Assembly (NCBI GenBank): GCA_964575605.1
Contig: CAZNRN010000011.1
Location: 1 to 64,000 of the forward strand
Direction of reading: 5' to 3'
Origin: JAPWJZ01 sp964575605
Lineage (GTDB): Bacteria > Pseudomonadota > Alphaproteobacteria > Micavibrionales > UBA2020
Length of the DNA: 64,000 nucleotides
Each line of letters begins with the position of its first letter. Position 1 is the first letter of the stretch. This document shows positions 42,455-50,736 of the stretch, piece by piece. The notes below the pieces were generated by a model. That model ran no database searches and was not told the origin of the DNA. It saw only the letters and a program-made list of their open reading frames with translations. Made by a program: the position numbers and the translations under genes.

Positions 42455-42568
42455 ATGACAAGTTACGTCACCGAAATGATTTTGGGTTTTTTCATCGCGG
42501 CCGCGGTGCTGGCCGCCAGTTACGCGACTTCCGCTTTCACCACCACTTTCATCTATCAGGGATTTTAA
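42455..42568 (+). CDS. DltX-like membrane microprotein, 37 aa
   Basis: ATG immediately after the TAA of the SGNH-like gene, stop 3 bases before the methyltransferase. One membrane helix (residues 8-26) and a C terminus ending TTFIYQGF. As I recall, Gram-positive DltX is also a very short single-helix protein that ends in F-I/V-Y-x-x-F, whose Tyr carries the acyl group between DltB and DltD. Here that Tyr is residue 34, and the peptide lies beside an MBOAT and an SGNH-like gene. Orientation and spacing make an unrelated ORF unlikely. Function is inference. Confidence 0.7.
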   Translation: MTSYVTEMILGFFIAAAVLAASYATSAFTTTFIYQGF

Positions 42569-42571
42569 GCC

Positions 42572-43510
42572 ATGCAGAACCTTGCCGCCGCCGTCAAAAT
42601 GGATTTGAGCCCGAATATCCAGAAACTGCTGGGCAAGATATTGCATGACAACCCGCTCCACCGCAGCATCCTGACCGCGGCGGTCAGCCGCTGGACGCCT
42701 GAGGAAGCGGCGGAGCTCGACAACTACCTCGATTACTGCATCAAGAAGGGCGTCACCATCGACTACCTCGCCGACAGCTACCTTGTCGTCGTCGGCGACA
42801 CGCTGCGCGAACAGATTTACTTCCAGAAGCACAAAAAATACCGTTACTCCACCTTCGATGAAGTGGCGAACGATGTGTACTTCAACAAAGAATATATGTC
42901 GCATTACATGTACGGCATCGCCCTCACGACTTATTTGTGGGCGAACCATTTGTCGATGTGGCGCTTTTTCAACGAAACCCTGCCGCGCAACAAAAAGGGC
43001 AAATACCTGGAGATCGGCCCCGGCCATGGTTGTTTTTTTACCACCGCCATCGACGAAAGCGCCTTCGACAGTTTTCTCGGCATCGATGTCAGCGAAACCA
43101 GCGTGCAGCAGACGAAGGAACTGGTTGAACACCGACGCCGCGGCAAACCCGCGCGCCCCTATGAAATCCGCAATATGGACTTCCTGTCGGCCGACGTTCC
43201 CGCCCGTGGCTTCGACGCCGTGGTGATGGGCGAAGTGCTGGAACACGTGGAGCGCCCCGACCTGCTGATGAAGCAGATCGCCAATGTGGCGAAGGATGAT
43301 GCATATATCTACGTCAGCACCTGCATTGACAGCCCGATCGTCGACCACATCTACCTGTTCGAAAGCACCGAAGAAATCGAAAAGCTGTTCAATGATTGCG
43401 GGCTGAGAATCGTCAAGGAACTATTCCTGCCCTACGAAGGCACCACGCTGGAGCAGAGCAAGGCGAAACGCCTGCCGATCAGCGTCGTTTACGTGTTGCA
43501 AAGGAAATAA
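42572..43510 (+). CDS. class I SAM-dependent methyltransferase at the end of the acyl-transfer operon
   Basis: 312 residues. A 130-residue N-terminal helical extension (LDNYLDYCIKKGVTIDYLADSYL) precedes a standard fold: KYLEIGPGHGCFF (SAM motif I), FLGIDVSE (motif II), FDAVVMGEVLEHVERPD (motif IV of the small-molecule/O-methyltransferase type) and a C-terminal VYVLQRK. Last member of the operon with 3-base spacing; pepN follows after 3 bases. It may methylate the transferred group (compare FkbG, which methylates after FkbH) or the acceptor. Substrate unknown. Confidence 0.8.
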   Translation: MQNLAAAVKMDLSPNIQKLLGKILHDNPLHRSILTAAVSRWTPEEAAELDNYLDYCIKKGVTIDYLADSYLVVVGDTLREQIYFQKHKKYRYSTFDEVANDVYFNKEYMSHYMYGIALTTYLWANHLSMWRFFNETLPRNKKGKYLEIGPGHGCFFTTAIDESAFDSFLGIDVSETSVQQTKELVEHRRRGKPARPYEIRNMDFLSADVPARGFDAVVMGEVLEHVERPDLLMKQIANVAKDDAYIYVSTCIDSPIVDHIYLFESTEEIEKLFNDCGLRIVKELFLPYEGTTLEQSKAKRLPISVVYVLQRK

Positions 43511-43513
43511 CCC

Positions 43514-46114
43514 ATGAAAACCGAAGCCGCGCCGCAGCCGAAATTCCTGAAAGACTACAAGAAACCGGATTTCAGCATCGCCTCCGTCAACCTGCTGTTC
43601 GACATCTATAACGGGCGCACCATCGTGACGGCAAAAACGGTTTTCGAGCGCACCAACAAGGATGCGAAAAACCTTGTCCTCGACGGACAGGACCTTGTGC
43701 TCAAAGGGCTCGCAATGAACGGCGAGGCCCTGTCGCAGAACCGCTATACAGTCGACGACACATCGCTGACGGTGCAGGATGTGCCGGACAGCTTTACGCT
43801 GGAAACCGTTACCGAGATTTATCCCGAGAAAAACACCGCGCTCGAGGGGCTTTACAGTTCCTCCGGCAATTACTGCACGCAGATGGAACCGGAAGGCTTC
43901 CGCAAGGTAACCTATTACCTCGACCGTTCCGATGTGATGACGACATTCGTCACGCGCATACAGGCCGACAAAAAGGCTTGCCCCGTGCTGCTGTCGAATG
44001 GCAATTGCATCGAAAAAGGCGACCTCGGCGGAGGGCGGCACTATGCCGTATGGGATGACCCGTTCCACAAGCCCTGCTACCTGTTTGCCCTTGTGGCAGG
44101 CGACCTTGCAGCCGTGCACGATACATTCCGCACCATGTCGGGCCGCACCGTAGACCTCTATATTTACATCAACCACGGCAACGAAGACAAATGCGCCCAT
44201 GCCATGCAGTCGCTGAAACATTCGATGCGCTGGGACGAGGATAAATACGGCCGTGAATACGACCTGAATATCTTCAACATCGTCGCTGTGAACGATTTCA
44301 ATTTCGGCGCGATGGAGAACAAGAGCCTTAACATCTTCAACTCGAAACTTATCCTCGCCCGCCCCGAAACCGCGACCGACGGCGATTATATGGCCATTGA
44401 AAGCGTTGTGGCGCATGAGTATTTCCACAACTGGACGGGCAACCGCATCACCTGCCGGGACTGGTTCCAGCTGAGCCTGAAAGAAGGCCTTACAGTCTTC
44501 CGCGACCAGTGTTTTACAAGCGACATGAACTCGCCCGATGTCTCCCGCATCGACGATGTCGAGGGCCTGCGCAACGCGCAGTTCGCCGAGGACGCAAGCC
44601 CCATGGCGCACCCCATCCGCCCCGACAACTATATCGAGATCAACAACTTCTACACCGCGACCGTGTACGAAAAGGGCGCGGAAGTCATCCGCATGATGCA
44701 TACGCTGCTGGGCGCGGAAAACTACCGCAAGGGCACCGATTTGTACTTCGAACGCCACGACGGCCAGGCCGTAACCTGCGATGATTTCGTCCAGTGCATG
44801 CAGGACGCATCGGGCGTCGACCTGTCGCAATTCCGTCTCTGGTACAGCCAGGCCGGCACGCCCAAACTGACAGCAACAACCAGTTATGATGCAGCCGCGC
44901 AGAAGTTCACACTGACCTTGGAACAACACACACCCGACACGCCGGGGCAGTCGGACAAAAAGCCGATGCATATCCCCGTCTCCACCGGCTTGATGGGTAG
45001 CATGGGCAACGACCTTCTGCCTGAAAAAACCCGTGTTCTGCACCTGAAAGAAGTTAAACAAAGCTTCGTGTTCGAAAATATCGCCGAGAAGCCCGTGCCC
45101 TCGATCCTGCGCGGTTTTTCCGCCCCCGTCACGCTGACAAGCGACCTGACGGACGGCGACCTGCTGTTCCTGATGGCGAATGACAGCGACGGGTTCAACC
45201 GCTGGGATGCGGGGCAAGCGTACCTGCAGCGCCTCCTGCTCGGCATGGCGGCCGGGAAAACCGTTGGCGTGCCGGGGCAATGCCTGGAGGCTTTCGGCAA
45301 GTTGCTCGAAGATAAAAAATCCGACCGCGCGCTGCTGGCAAAGGCTATTTCACTGCCTTCCGAAAACTACCTTGCGCAGCTGATGGATGTCGTCGATGTC
45401 GACGGCATCTATAACGCACGCAAAAACCTGATGGAGAATGTGGGCCGCGCGCATTTCAAGGCAATCCGCAACCTTTACGACGACAACATGGATAACGGCG
45501 CTTACAGCCCCCTGCCCATCCCCGTCGGCAAACGCCGCCTGAAAGCGGCTGCCCTGCGTTACATACAGCACGCGAATGAGCCTGAAGCCGTCGCAATCGC
45601 CGCGCAGCAATACCGCGCCGCGAAAAACATGACTGACAAGGTGTCGGCGCTGTCCGTACTGACGGATAGCAGTTCGGGTGAACGCAACGCCGCCTTCTCG
45701 GACTTCTATGAAGCGTGGAAGGCAGACCCGCTGGTGCTGGACAAATGGTTCAGCCTGCAGGCGATCGCCGACCGGCAGGATGCGGTCGAAATGGTGGCGC
45801 AGCTGACCGGCCATGCCGATTTTACCTACAAAAACCCTAACCGCCTGCGCGCACTGGTCAGCAGCTTTGCGAACGCCAACCCCCGTTGGTTCCACCGAGA
45901 CGACGGTGCGGGTTACAGGCTGCTGGCCGATACGATCATCAAAGTTAATTCCATCAACCCTTCTACGGCTGCACGGCTGCTTACCCCCCTGCGCCAGTGG
46001 CGGCGTTATGACACATTACGCAAGAGCTTGATGGAAAACGAACTTAAGCGCATACTGTCGGAGAAAGACATCTCCAACGATGTCTACGAAATCGCATCCA
46101 AGAGCCTGAGCTGA
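43514..46114 (+). CDS. pepN: aminopeptidase N
   Basis: 866 residues, the length of the E. coli-type M1 enzyme. Zinc site VVAHEYFHNWTGNR with the downstream Glu in LKEGLTVFRDQ; exopeptidase motif GAMEN in FNFGAMENKSLN. Removes N-terminal residues from peptides in the cytoplasm. The stop-to-start gap of 3 bases from the methyltransferase suggests co-transcription, though no functional link is expected. Confidence 0.95.
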   Translation: MKTEAAPQPKFLKDYKKPDFSIASVNLLFDIYNGRTIVTAKTVFERTNKDAKNLVLDGQDLVLKGLAMNGEALSQNRYTVDDTSLTVQDVPDSFTLETVTEIYPEKNTALEGLYSSSGNYCTQMEPEGFRKVTYYLDRSDVMTTFVTRIQADKKACPVLLSNGNCIEKGDLGGGRHYAVWDDPFHKPCYLFALVAGDLAAVHDTFRTMSGRTVDLYIYINHGNEDKCAHAMQSLKHSMRWDEDKYGREYDLNIFNIVAVNDFNFGAMENKSLNIFNSKLILARPETATDGDYMAIESVVAHEYFHNWTGNRITCRDWFQLSLKEGLTVFRDQCFTSDMNSPDVSRIDDVEGLRNAQFAEDASPMAHPIRPDNYIEINNFYTATVYEKGAEVIRMMHTLLGAENYRKGTDLYFERHDGQAVTCDDFVQCMQDASGVDLSQFRLWYSQAGTPKLTATTSYDAAAQKFTLTLEQHTPDTPGQSDKKPMHIPVSTGLMGSMGNDLLPEKTRVLHLKEVKQSFVFENIAEKPVPSILRGFSAPVTLTSDLTDGDLLFLMANDSDGFNRWDAGQAYLQRLLLGMAAGKTVGVPGQCLEAFGKLLEDKKSDRALLAKAISLPSENYLAQLMDVVDVDGIYNARKNLMENVGRAHFKAIRNLYDDNMDNGAYSPLPIPVGKRRLKAAALRYIQHANEPEAVAIAAQQYRAAKNMTDKVSALSVLTDSSSGERNAAFSDFYEAWKADPLVLDKWFSLQAIADRQDAVEMVAQLTGHADFTYKNPNRLRALVSSFANANPRWFHRDDGAGYRLLADTIIKVNSINPSTAARLLTPLRQWRRYDTLRKSLMENELKRILSEKDISNDVYEIASKSLS

Positions 46115-46120
46115 CGCCTG

Positions 46121-46864
46121 ATGGCCGAAAAAAAACCGCTGGAAAAGTGCAGGATCTGCCAGAAACCTTACTATTCTTACCCGATGGGCGAGAAGAACGG
46201 GTATCTGCTTGAATCATGCCGCGCCTGCGGTTCGGTCATGACCAAGCCATGGATCACGCAGGAATCCCTCGACAAGTTCTACGCCGACGTCCAGCCCGTG
46301 GCCACCCACCTGACCGAGCCGGAAATCGAAATCAGCGTGGCCGAGCAGACAATTTCGCGCGTGATGCCCTCCGCCCCCGTCGGCAAGCGCTTTCTTGACG
46401 CCTGCAGCCGTCAGGGTTACGCCACAATGGCAGCCAAAAACCTAGGCATGCAGGCCTTTGGCGTGACGCCCCATGAATTCTTTGCCAAGTTCGCGCAAGA
46501 AGTATATTCACCCGAGTTGTTCAAACATATCACGCTGCAGGAATATGCCGCATCCGACCCGCCCAAGGCCGATTTCGTGCTGGCGCAGGAAAGCTTTACC
46601 GAGCAGTCCGACATAGACGGCTACGCGGCGGCTCTGTCGCGCGTACTGGCCCCGGGCGGTGTTCTGTATATCGAAGAAGCCGACGGCAACAGCTTTAACC
46701 TTCCCAAACGCTTCGCCGAATGGGGATATTGCGAACCCCCGCTCAATTTCGCCTTTTATTCCAAAAAAGGCCTGACCGCTGTTTTGAACCGCCACGGCCT
46801 CGCAATACAGAAAATGTTCTTTACATGGAAGCCCATGATGCGCATGGTTGTCGTCAAACAATAA
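46121..46864 (+). CDS. zinc-ribbon-like SAM methyltransferase
   Basis: 247 residues. The N-terminal CRICQKPYYSYPMG and SCRACGSVMTKPW form a paired CxxC zinc-ribbon. Then a methyltransferase-like fold: KRFLDACSRQGYATMAAKNLG (degenerate motif I), FGVTPHEFF, ADFVLAQESFTEQSD and RVLAPGGVLYIEE. The layout resembles the methyltransferases with N-terminal zinc-ribbon used in sugar or natural-product biosynthesis. The usual GxGxG is replaced by ACSRQG, so activity is uncertain. Follows pepN by 6 bases and may be a late member of the same transcript. Confidence 0.65.
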   Translation: MAEKKPLEKCRICQKPYYSYPMGEKNGYLLESCRACGSVMTKPWITQESLDKFYADVQPVATHLTEPEIEISVAEQTISRVMPSAPVGKRFLDACSRQGYATMAAKNLGMQAFGVTPHEFFAKFAQEVYSPELFKHITLQEYAASDPPKADFVLAQESFTEQSDIDGYAAALSRVLAPGGVLYIEEADGNSFNLPKRFAEWGYCEPPLNFAFYSKKGLTAVLNRHGLAIQKMFFTWKPMMRMVVVKQ

Positions 46865-46894
46865 CCGACGGCCTGTTAAGACTTTCGCGCAACC

Positions 46895-47533
46895 ATGAGT
46901 AGATCAACCCGCCCCAATTTCAAGTTTGAAGACGCCTGCGAAGGCCTTGTATGCGGCATTGACGAAGTCGGCCGTGGCCCCCTTGCGGGTCCCGTTGTCG
47001 CCTGCGCAGTAATCATTGACCGGGTGCGGATGCCCAAGAAAATCCTGGACGAGGTTAATGACAGCAAGAAGCTAAAGCGCGAGAAAAGAGAGTATTTATT
47101 CAGGTATTTACAAGAATATTCTCATTCATCAGTTGCGGAATGCAGCGTCGAGGAAATTGATACCATTAACATCCTTCAGGCCTCTCTGCTGGCGATGAAG
47201 AAGGCCTGCGAAGCCCTTCCGCATATGCCTGCAGTAGCGCTGGTGGATGGTAACAAGGTGCCGAAATTGTCGTGCCGTGTTCAAACCATCGTATCGGGCG
47301 ACGCGAAAAGCCTCTCGATCGCCGCCGCATCCATCATCGCGAAGCATTACCGCGACGAACTGATGAGAAAGCTCGCCGAAGAATTTCCACATTACGGATG
47401 GGAGAATAACGCAGGCTACGGTACGGCACAGCATTTGAAAGCCATTGAAATTCATGGCATTACCCGCCTGCACCGCCGTTCATTTTCCACCGTTTCTAAG
47501 AATTCAGATAAAGAACGTTTCGTAAACGACTGA
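46895..47533 (+). CDS. rnhB: ribonuclease HII
   Basis: 212 residues. Removes ribonucleotides from DNA and RNA-DNA hybrids. Catalytic carboxylates: Asp and Glu in CGIDEVGRGPLAGPVV, Asp in ALVDGNKVP, and Asp in AKHYRDELM. SDSKKL-like NDSKKLKREKRE is also conserved. Precedes ccrM, an arrangement common in alphaproteobacteria. Confidence 0.95.
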   Translation: MSRSTRPNFKFEDACEGLVCGIDEVGRGPLAGPVVACAVIIDRVRMPKKILDEVNDSKKLKREKREYLFRYLQEYSHSSVAECSVEEIDTINILQASLLAMKKACEALPHMPAVALVDGNKVPKLSCRVQTIVSGDAKSLSIAAASIIAKHYRDELMRKLAEEFPHYGWENNAGYGTAQHLKAIEIHGITRLHRRSFSTVSKNSDKERFVND

Positions 47534-47540
47534 AATTTCT

Positions 47541-47593
47541 GATTCTTTTTTTAAGATTTTTGTTGACGCGGAATCAAGGATGAATCATGATTC
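47541..47593 (+). promoter_or_regulatory. cluster of four GANTC sites at the ccrM start
   Basis: GATTC 47541-47545, GAATC 47571-47575, GAATC 47582-47586, GATTC 47589-47593. These are CcrM target sites, so methylation of its own promoter/start region could control ccrM, as known for Caulobacter. A TTGACG (47563-47568) may be a -35. Confidence 0.65.
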
Positions 47594-48737
47594 TCCTATG
47601 AAGACGCTTGAAAAAAACGGGCTAAAGCCCTCAAAACACGCACTCCCCCGCAACGAAATTCTTGCCGGGGACTGCATTGCAAACATGAAATCCCTGCCGG
47701 CGCGGTCGATCGACCTGATCTTTGCCGATCCGCCCTATAACCTGCAGCTGGGTGGCGATCTTCACCGCCCCGACAACAGCCGGGTGAATGGCGTCGAAGA
47801 CGACTGGGACAAGTTCACAAACTTTGCAGCATATGACAAATTCAGCATCGCCTGGCTGACCGAGGCCCGCCGCCTCCTGAAAGAAGACGGCGCGATGTGG
47901 GTCATCGGCTCCTATCACAATATTTTCCGTATCGGCGCGCAGCTTCAGGACCTCGGCTTCTGGATCCTGAATGACGTCATCTGGCGCAAGACAAACCCCA
48001 TGCCCAACTTCCGCGGCCGCAGGTTCACCAACGCCCATGAAACGCTGATCTGGGCCGCCAAGTCTGAATCTGCAAAATATCGCTTTAACTATGACGCCAT
48101 GAAGGCGCTCAACGAAGACCTCCAAATGCGGAGCGACTGGACTATCCCCCTCTGCACGGGGCAAGAGAGATTGAAGAAAGGAGACGGGCAGAAAGCGCAC
48201 CCAACGCAGAAACCAGAAGCCCTTCTCCACCGTGTCATTCTCTCTTCCACGGATATCGGCGACGTCGTCCTCGACCCCTTCTTCGGGACGGGCACGACGG
48301 GCGCGGTTGCCAAGAAGCTCGGCCGCGACTTCATCGGCCTCGAGCGCGAGGAAGACTACATCATCCACGCGAAAAAACGCATCGACGCCATCAAGACCGG
48401 CGACGAAACGCTGCTGAAACCCATCGAGAAGCGCGAAGAGCCCCGCGTCCCCTTCGGCCAGGTGGTCGAACAGGGCCTGCTGGAACCCGGCACGGTGCTC
48501 TTCGACCATTCGCGCCGTTATTCAGCGCGCGTGCGGGCGGACGGCAACCTCGTGGCGCGGAACCATACGGGCGACCACAAAGGCTCTATCCATAAAGTCG
48601 GCGCAGCGCTCCAGGGCCTGCCCTCTTGCAACGGCTGGACGTTCTGGCATTTCGAGAACAAGGGCAAGGTCTGGCCCATCGACGTGCTCAGGCAGGAAAT
48701 CCGCCAGCAGATCGCGCCGCAGCAACCGAATTCTTAA
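47580..48737 (+). CDS. ccrM: CcrM-type GANTC-specific adenine methyltransferase
   Basis: 385 residues. Beta-class N6-adenine DNA methyltransferase: catalytic DPPY in LIFADPPYNLQLGG precedes the SAM motif DPFFGTGTTGAVAKKLGR. The CcrM C-terminal domain (VLFDHSRRYSARVRADG, GAALQGLPSCNGWTFWHF) is intact. It methylates GANTC once per cell cycle in alphaproteobacteria. The start is either ATG 47580 or 47598; the latter begins nearer the conserved region. A terminator follows the stop. Confidence 0.95.
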   Translation: MNHDSPMKTLEKNGLKPSKHALPRNEILAGDCIANMKSLPARSIDLIFADPPYNLQLGGDLHRPDNSRVNGVEDDWDKFTNFAAYDKFSIAWLTEARRLLKEDGAMWVIGSYHNIFRIGAQLQDLGFWILNDVIWRKTNPMPNFRGRRFTNAHETLIWAAKSESAKYRFNYDAMKALNEDLQMRSDWTIPLCTGQERLKKGDGQKAHPTQKPEALLHRVILSSTDIGDVVLDPFFGTGTTGAVAKKLGRDFIGLEREEDYIIHAKKRIDAIKTGDETLLKPIEKREEPRVPFGQVVEQGLLEPGTVLFDHSRRYSARVRADGNLVARNHTGDHKGSIHKVGAALQGLPSCNGWTFWHFENKGKVWPIDVLRQEIRQQIAPQQPNS

Positions 48738-48756
48738 GCTTCATCTCCGCAACTAC

Positions 48757-48795
48757 AAAGGGCGCCGTGTGTCACAACCCGGCGCCCCTTTTTTT
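48757..48795 (+). terminator. rho-independent terminator after ccrM
   Basis: GGGCGCCG (48760-48767) pairs with CGGCGCCC (48780-48787); loop of 12; then C and seven T (48789-48795). Confidence 0.85.
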
Positions 48796-48798
48796 GCC

Positions 48799-49572
48799 TT
48801 ATTTGGGCTGCTTGAATTTAAGGCTCGTCCTGATAGAGATTTTCGCAGAAGTACCTTGGCTGAACTGCCCGGCCATGCGGTTACATTCGGCTTCGAAGAT
48901 AGCGGTCAAGTCTCGCTCCGCCGCCAAATCCAGGCATGTCTTTCCGTTCGCATCCTTGATGGTAGTATCAGCCCCGCATTCAAGCAGTTCGGCCATTGCG
49001 CTCGTATTGCGGAACAACATCGCAAGATGAAGCGGGGTCGCCAGATCATTGTCACGCACGTTCACGTTAGCGCCCTGCGCTGCAAGCGTCTTGATGTTGC
49101 CCTGGCCCTTGCCTAACATCGCCGCGTGAAAGACCGCTGTCCGGCCGCGGGTATCGACTGCATTCACATCCGCCCCTCCTGCGATCAAAATATTGATTGC
49201 CTCGTCGGGGCCTCCGCGCAAGACTGAATGCATCAACGCTGTGGCGTTTTCTTTGCCCGAAGTGACGTTAATGGCTGCGCCCCGGCCAACCAGCCATCGC
49301 AAGCCTTCAACACTGCCGTTTCGCGCCATCCAAACGATGAAAGGCTGTTCCTGATGGGTTTCGGGGGCGGCGGCACCCGCCGAGGCGAGATAGTCCAGAA
49401 TTTCTATTTTGCCGAAATGCGCTGCGCGGACAAAAGCCGTTTCAGCACGCGAGTTTTGCAGCGTCAGCACCTCGCTTCCATACCTTTGTACAAATTCGCG
49501 GACGAAACGAAGGCCGTCGTCGTATCCTGCATGATTGACAAAATTATCGATGTCTTCTTGCGAGAACTTCAT
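48799..49572 (-). CDS. ankyrin-repeat protein, 257 aa
   Basis: Five or six ankyrin repeats fill residues 45-230: SRAETAFVRAAHFGKIEILDYLAS, HQEQPFIVWMARNGSVEGLRWLV, GKENATALMHSVLRGGPDEAINIL, DTRGRTAVFHAAMLGKGQG, DNDLATPLHLAMLFRNTSAM and NGKTCLDLA. No signal peptide. Ends KISIRTSLKFKQPK, again the shared tail. Directly downstream (1-base gap) of the HETTH protein gene, so they form an operon and may interact. Confidence 0.85.
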   Translation of the reverse strand: MKFSQEDIDNFVNHAGYDDGLRFVREFVQRYGSEVLTLQNSRAETAFVRAAHFGKIEILDYLASAGAAAPETHQEQPFIVWMARNGSVEGLRWLVGRGAAINVTSGKENATALMHSVLRGGPDEAINILIAGGADVNAVDTRGRTAVFHAAMLGKGQGNIKTLAAQGANVNVRDNDLATPLHLAMLFRNTSAMAELLECGADTTIKDANGKTCLDLAAERDLTAIFEAECNRMAGQFSQGTSAKISIRTSLKFKQPK

Positions 49573-49573
49573 T

Positions 49574-50614
49574 TCAAACTACTGGCGGTGTGGGAGCGGC
49601 GGCATTGGCGGCGGCCTGTTTATTGTACGCCTGCGCTATAAACTGTTCGCGGGTCAGGCCGATGTGGGCGAGCGCCTCGGAAAGCGTTGGCAGTTCGTCG
49701 GAATTGGTAATGCCGCAGCTTTTATTGATTTCATCCAGCTTCTGCTGCGTATGCGGCAGCATGACGGGTTTTTCAAGGAATTCGGGCAAGACATTACCCG
49801 TACCAAAAACATTTGGGCCGCAGGACGCGCCGATCATCGCGATATCTTCGGGTTCCAGGCGAACGAAGACGAGGTTCGTTTCTTTTTCCGATTTGCGCTT
49901 GGCCATGCCGCCGGCGTAATTCTTCAACGCCTGGTCCTGGATGCTGTTCTTGAAGCGCTCTTCGGCGTCGGGGTTGTCCCAATAGAAACTCTTCGACAAG
50001 GATTTGCGCGCGGCGTCGATCAGCGCGTCACCCAGCGTGGCGGCGTTCTTGCGTATCTCCGCAAACTCCGTGGCAGAAACCGCGTCGCCCGAGGTGCGTT
50101 CCCATACCTCAGGCAGCATCTCGGCCAGCATCGCGTTGAAGAAAGCCTGCTTGGTATATGCATCCTGCTCGCAGCGCTCTTCCAAAGTCACCCAGTCCCG
50201 CGGGCAGATGATGATTTTGGTGTCGGGGTTGAATGGGCTGGCGTGAAGTGCGGGCGACAGCAGCTTTTGCAGCGCATGCGTTGTTTCATGCACCATGGCC
50301 GAGAAAAGCTTGGGCAGGCTTTCTTCCGCCGCAGGTCCATAGGTGATTTCGTTGATGAAGCCGCGCGGCTTGTACGAGAAGGAACAGTAATCGGCAAGGC
50401 AGTTGCTGAAGAAGATATCGATCTTCTGCTTGCAGCCGGATTCCTCGGCGCGCTTCAGGAATTCCATGCCGATGCCCCGCGCCTCGGGGTCTTCCAGCAT
50501 GCCGATCCAGTCCTTGGCGGTTTTGATCGCATTGTCGAGGAAAGCCTCGCGCGCCTGCTTGTGGGCGGCGGCCTGCTCCTTAAATGTGCGCTTCAAATTG
50601 TCTTTGTCGTCCAC
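49574..50614 (-). CDS. putative zinc metallopeptidase (HETTH motif), 346 aa
   Basis: Residues about 105-120 contain MVHETTHALQKL, a HExxH zinc motif, with a Glu-rich downstream helix (VTLEERCEQDAYTKQ) that could supply the third ligand. This resembles the DUF6782 putative metallopeptidases. No signal peptide; three or four Cys; a Pro/Ala tail. An AT-rich promoter box lies 47 bases upstream. The last Val codon is one base before the ankyrin gene. Protease activity is inference from the motif. Confidence 0.62.
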   Translation of the reverse strand: MDDKDNLKRTFKEQAAAHKQAREAFLDNAIKTAKDWIGMLEDPEARGIGMEFLKRAEESGCKQKIDIFFSNCLADYCSFSYKPRGFINEITYGPAAEESLPKLFSAMVHETTHALQKLLSPALHASPFNPDTKIIICPRDWVTLEERCEQDAYTKQAFFNAMLAEMLPEVWERTSGDAVSATEFAEIRKNAATLGDALIDAARKSLSKSFYWDNPDAEERFKNSIQDQALKNYAGGMAKRKSEKETNLVFVRLEPEDIAMIGASCGPNVFGTGNVLPEFLEKPVMLPHTQQKLDEINKSCGITNSDELPTLSEALAHIGLTREQFIAQAYNKQAAANAAAPTPPVV

Positions 50615-50660
50615 AAATGCCCCGCAACCGGCGAGAGCCGGTTCTGTATATGCATGCTAT

Positions 50661-50674
50661 ATTATATGTAAAAT
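50661..50674 (-). promoter_or_regulatory. AT-rich promoter box (-10 TATAAT)
   Basis: Minus-strand ATTTTACATATAAT, 47 bases before the ATG at 50614; identical to the box at 14480-14493. Confidence 0.5.
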
Positions 50675-50736
50675 TAGTAAAAACAGAAATAATCTTTGTA
50701 TTTCCGTTGTTTATCAGCCGTTTAGGCTCAAGATTG

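Noticed and set aside
43421..45280. 619-codon open frame antisense to pepN
   Set aside because: Same artefact; pepN has all its catalytic motifs on the plus strand.
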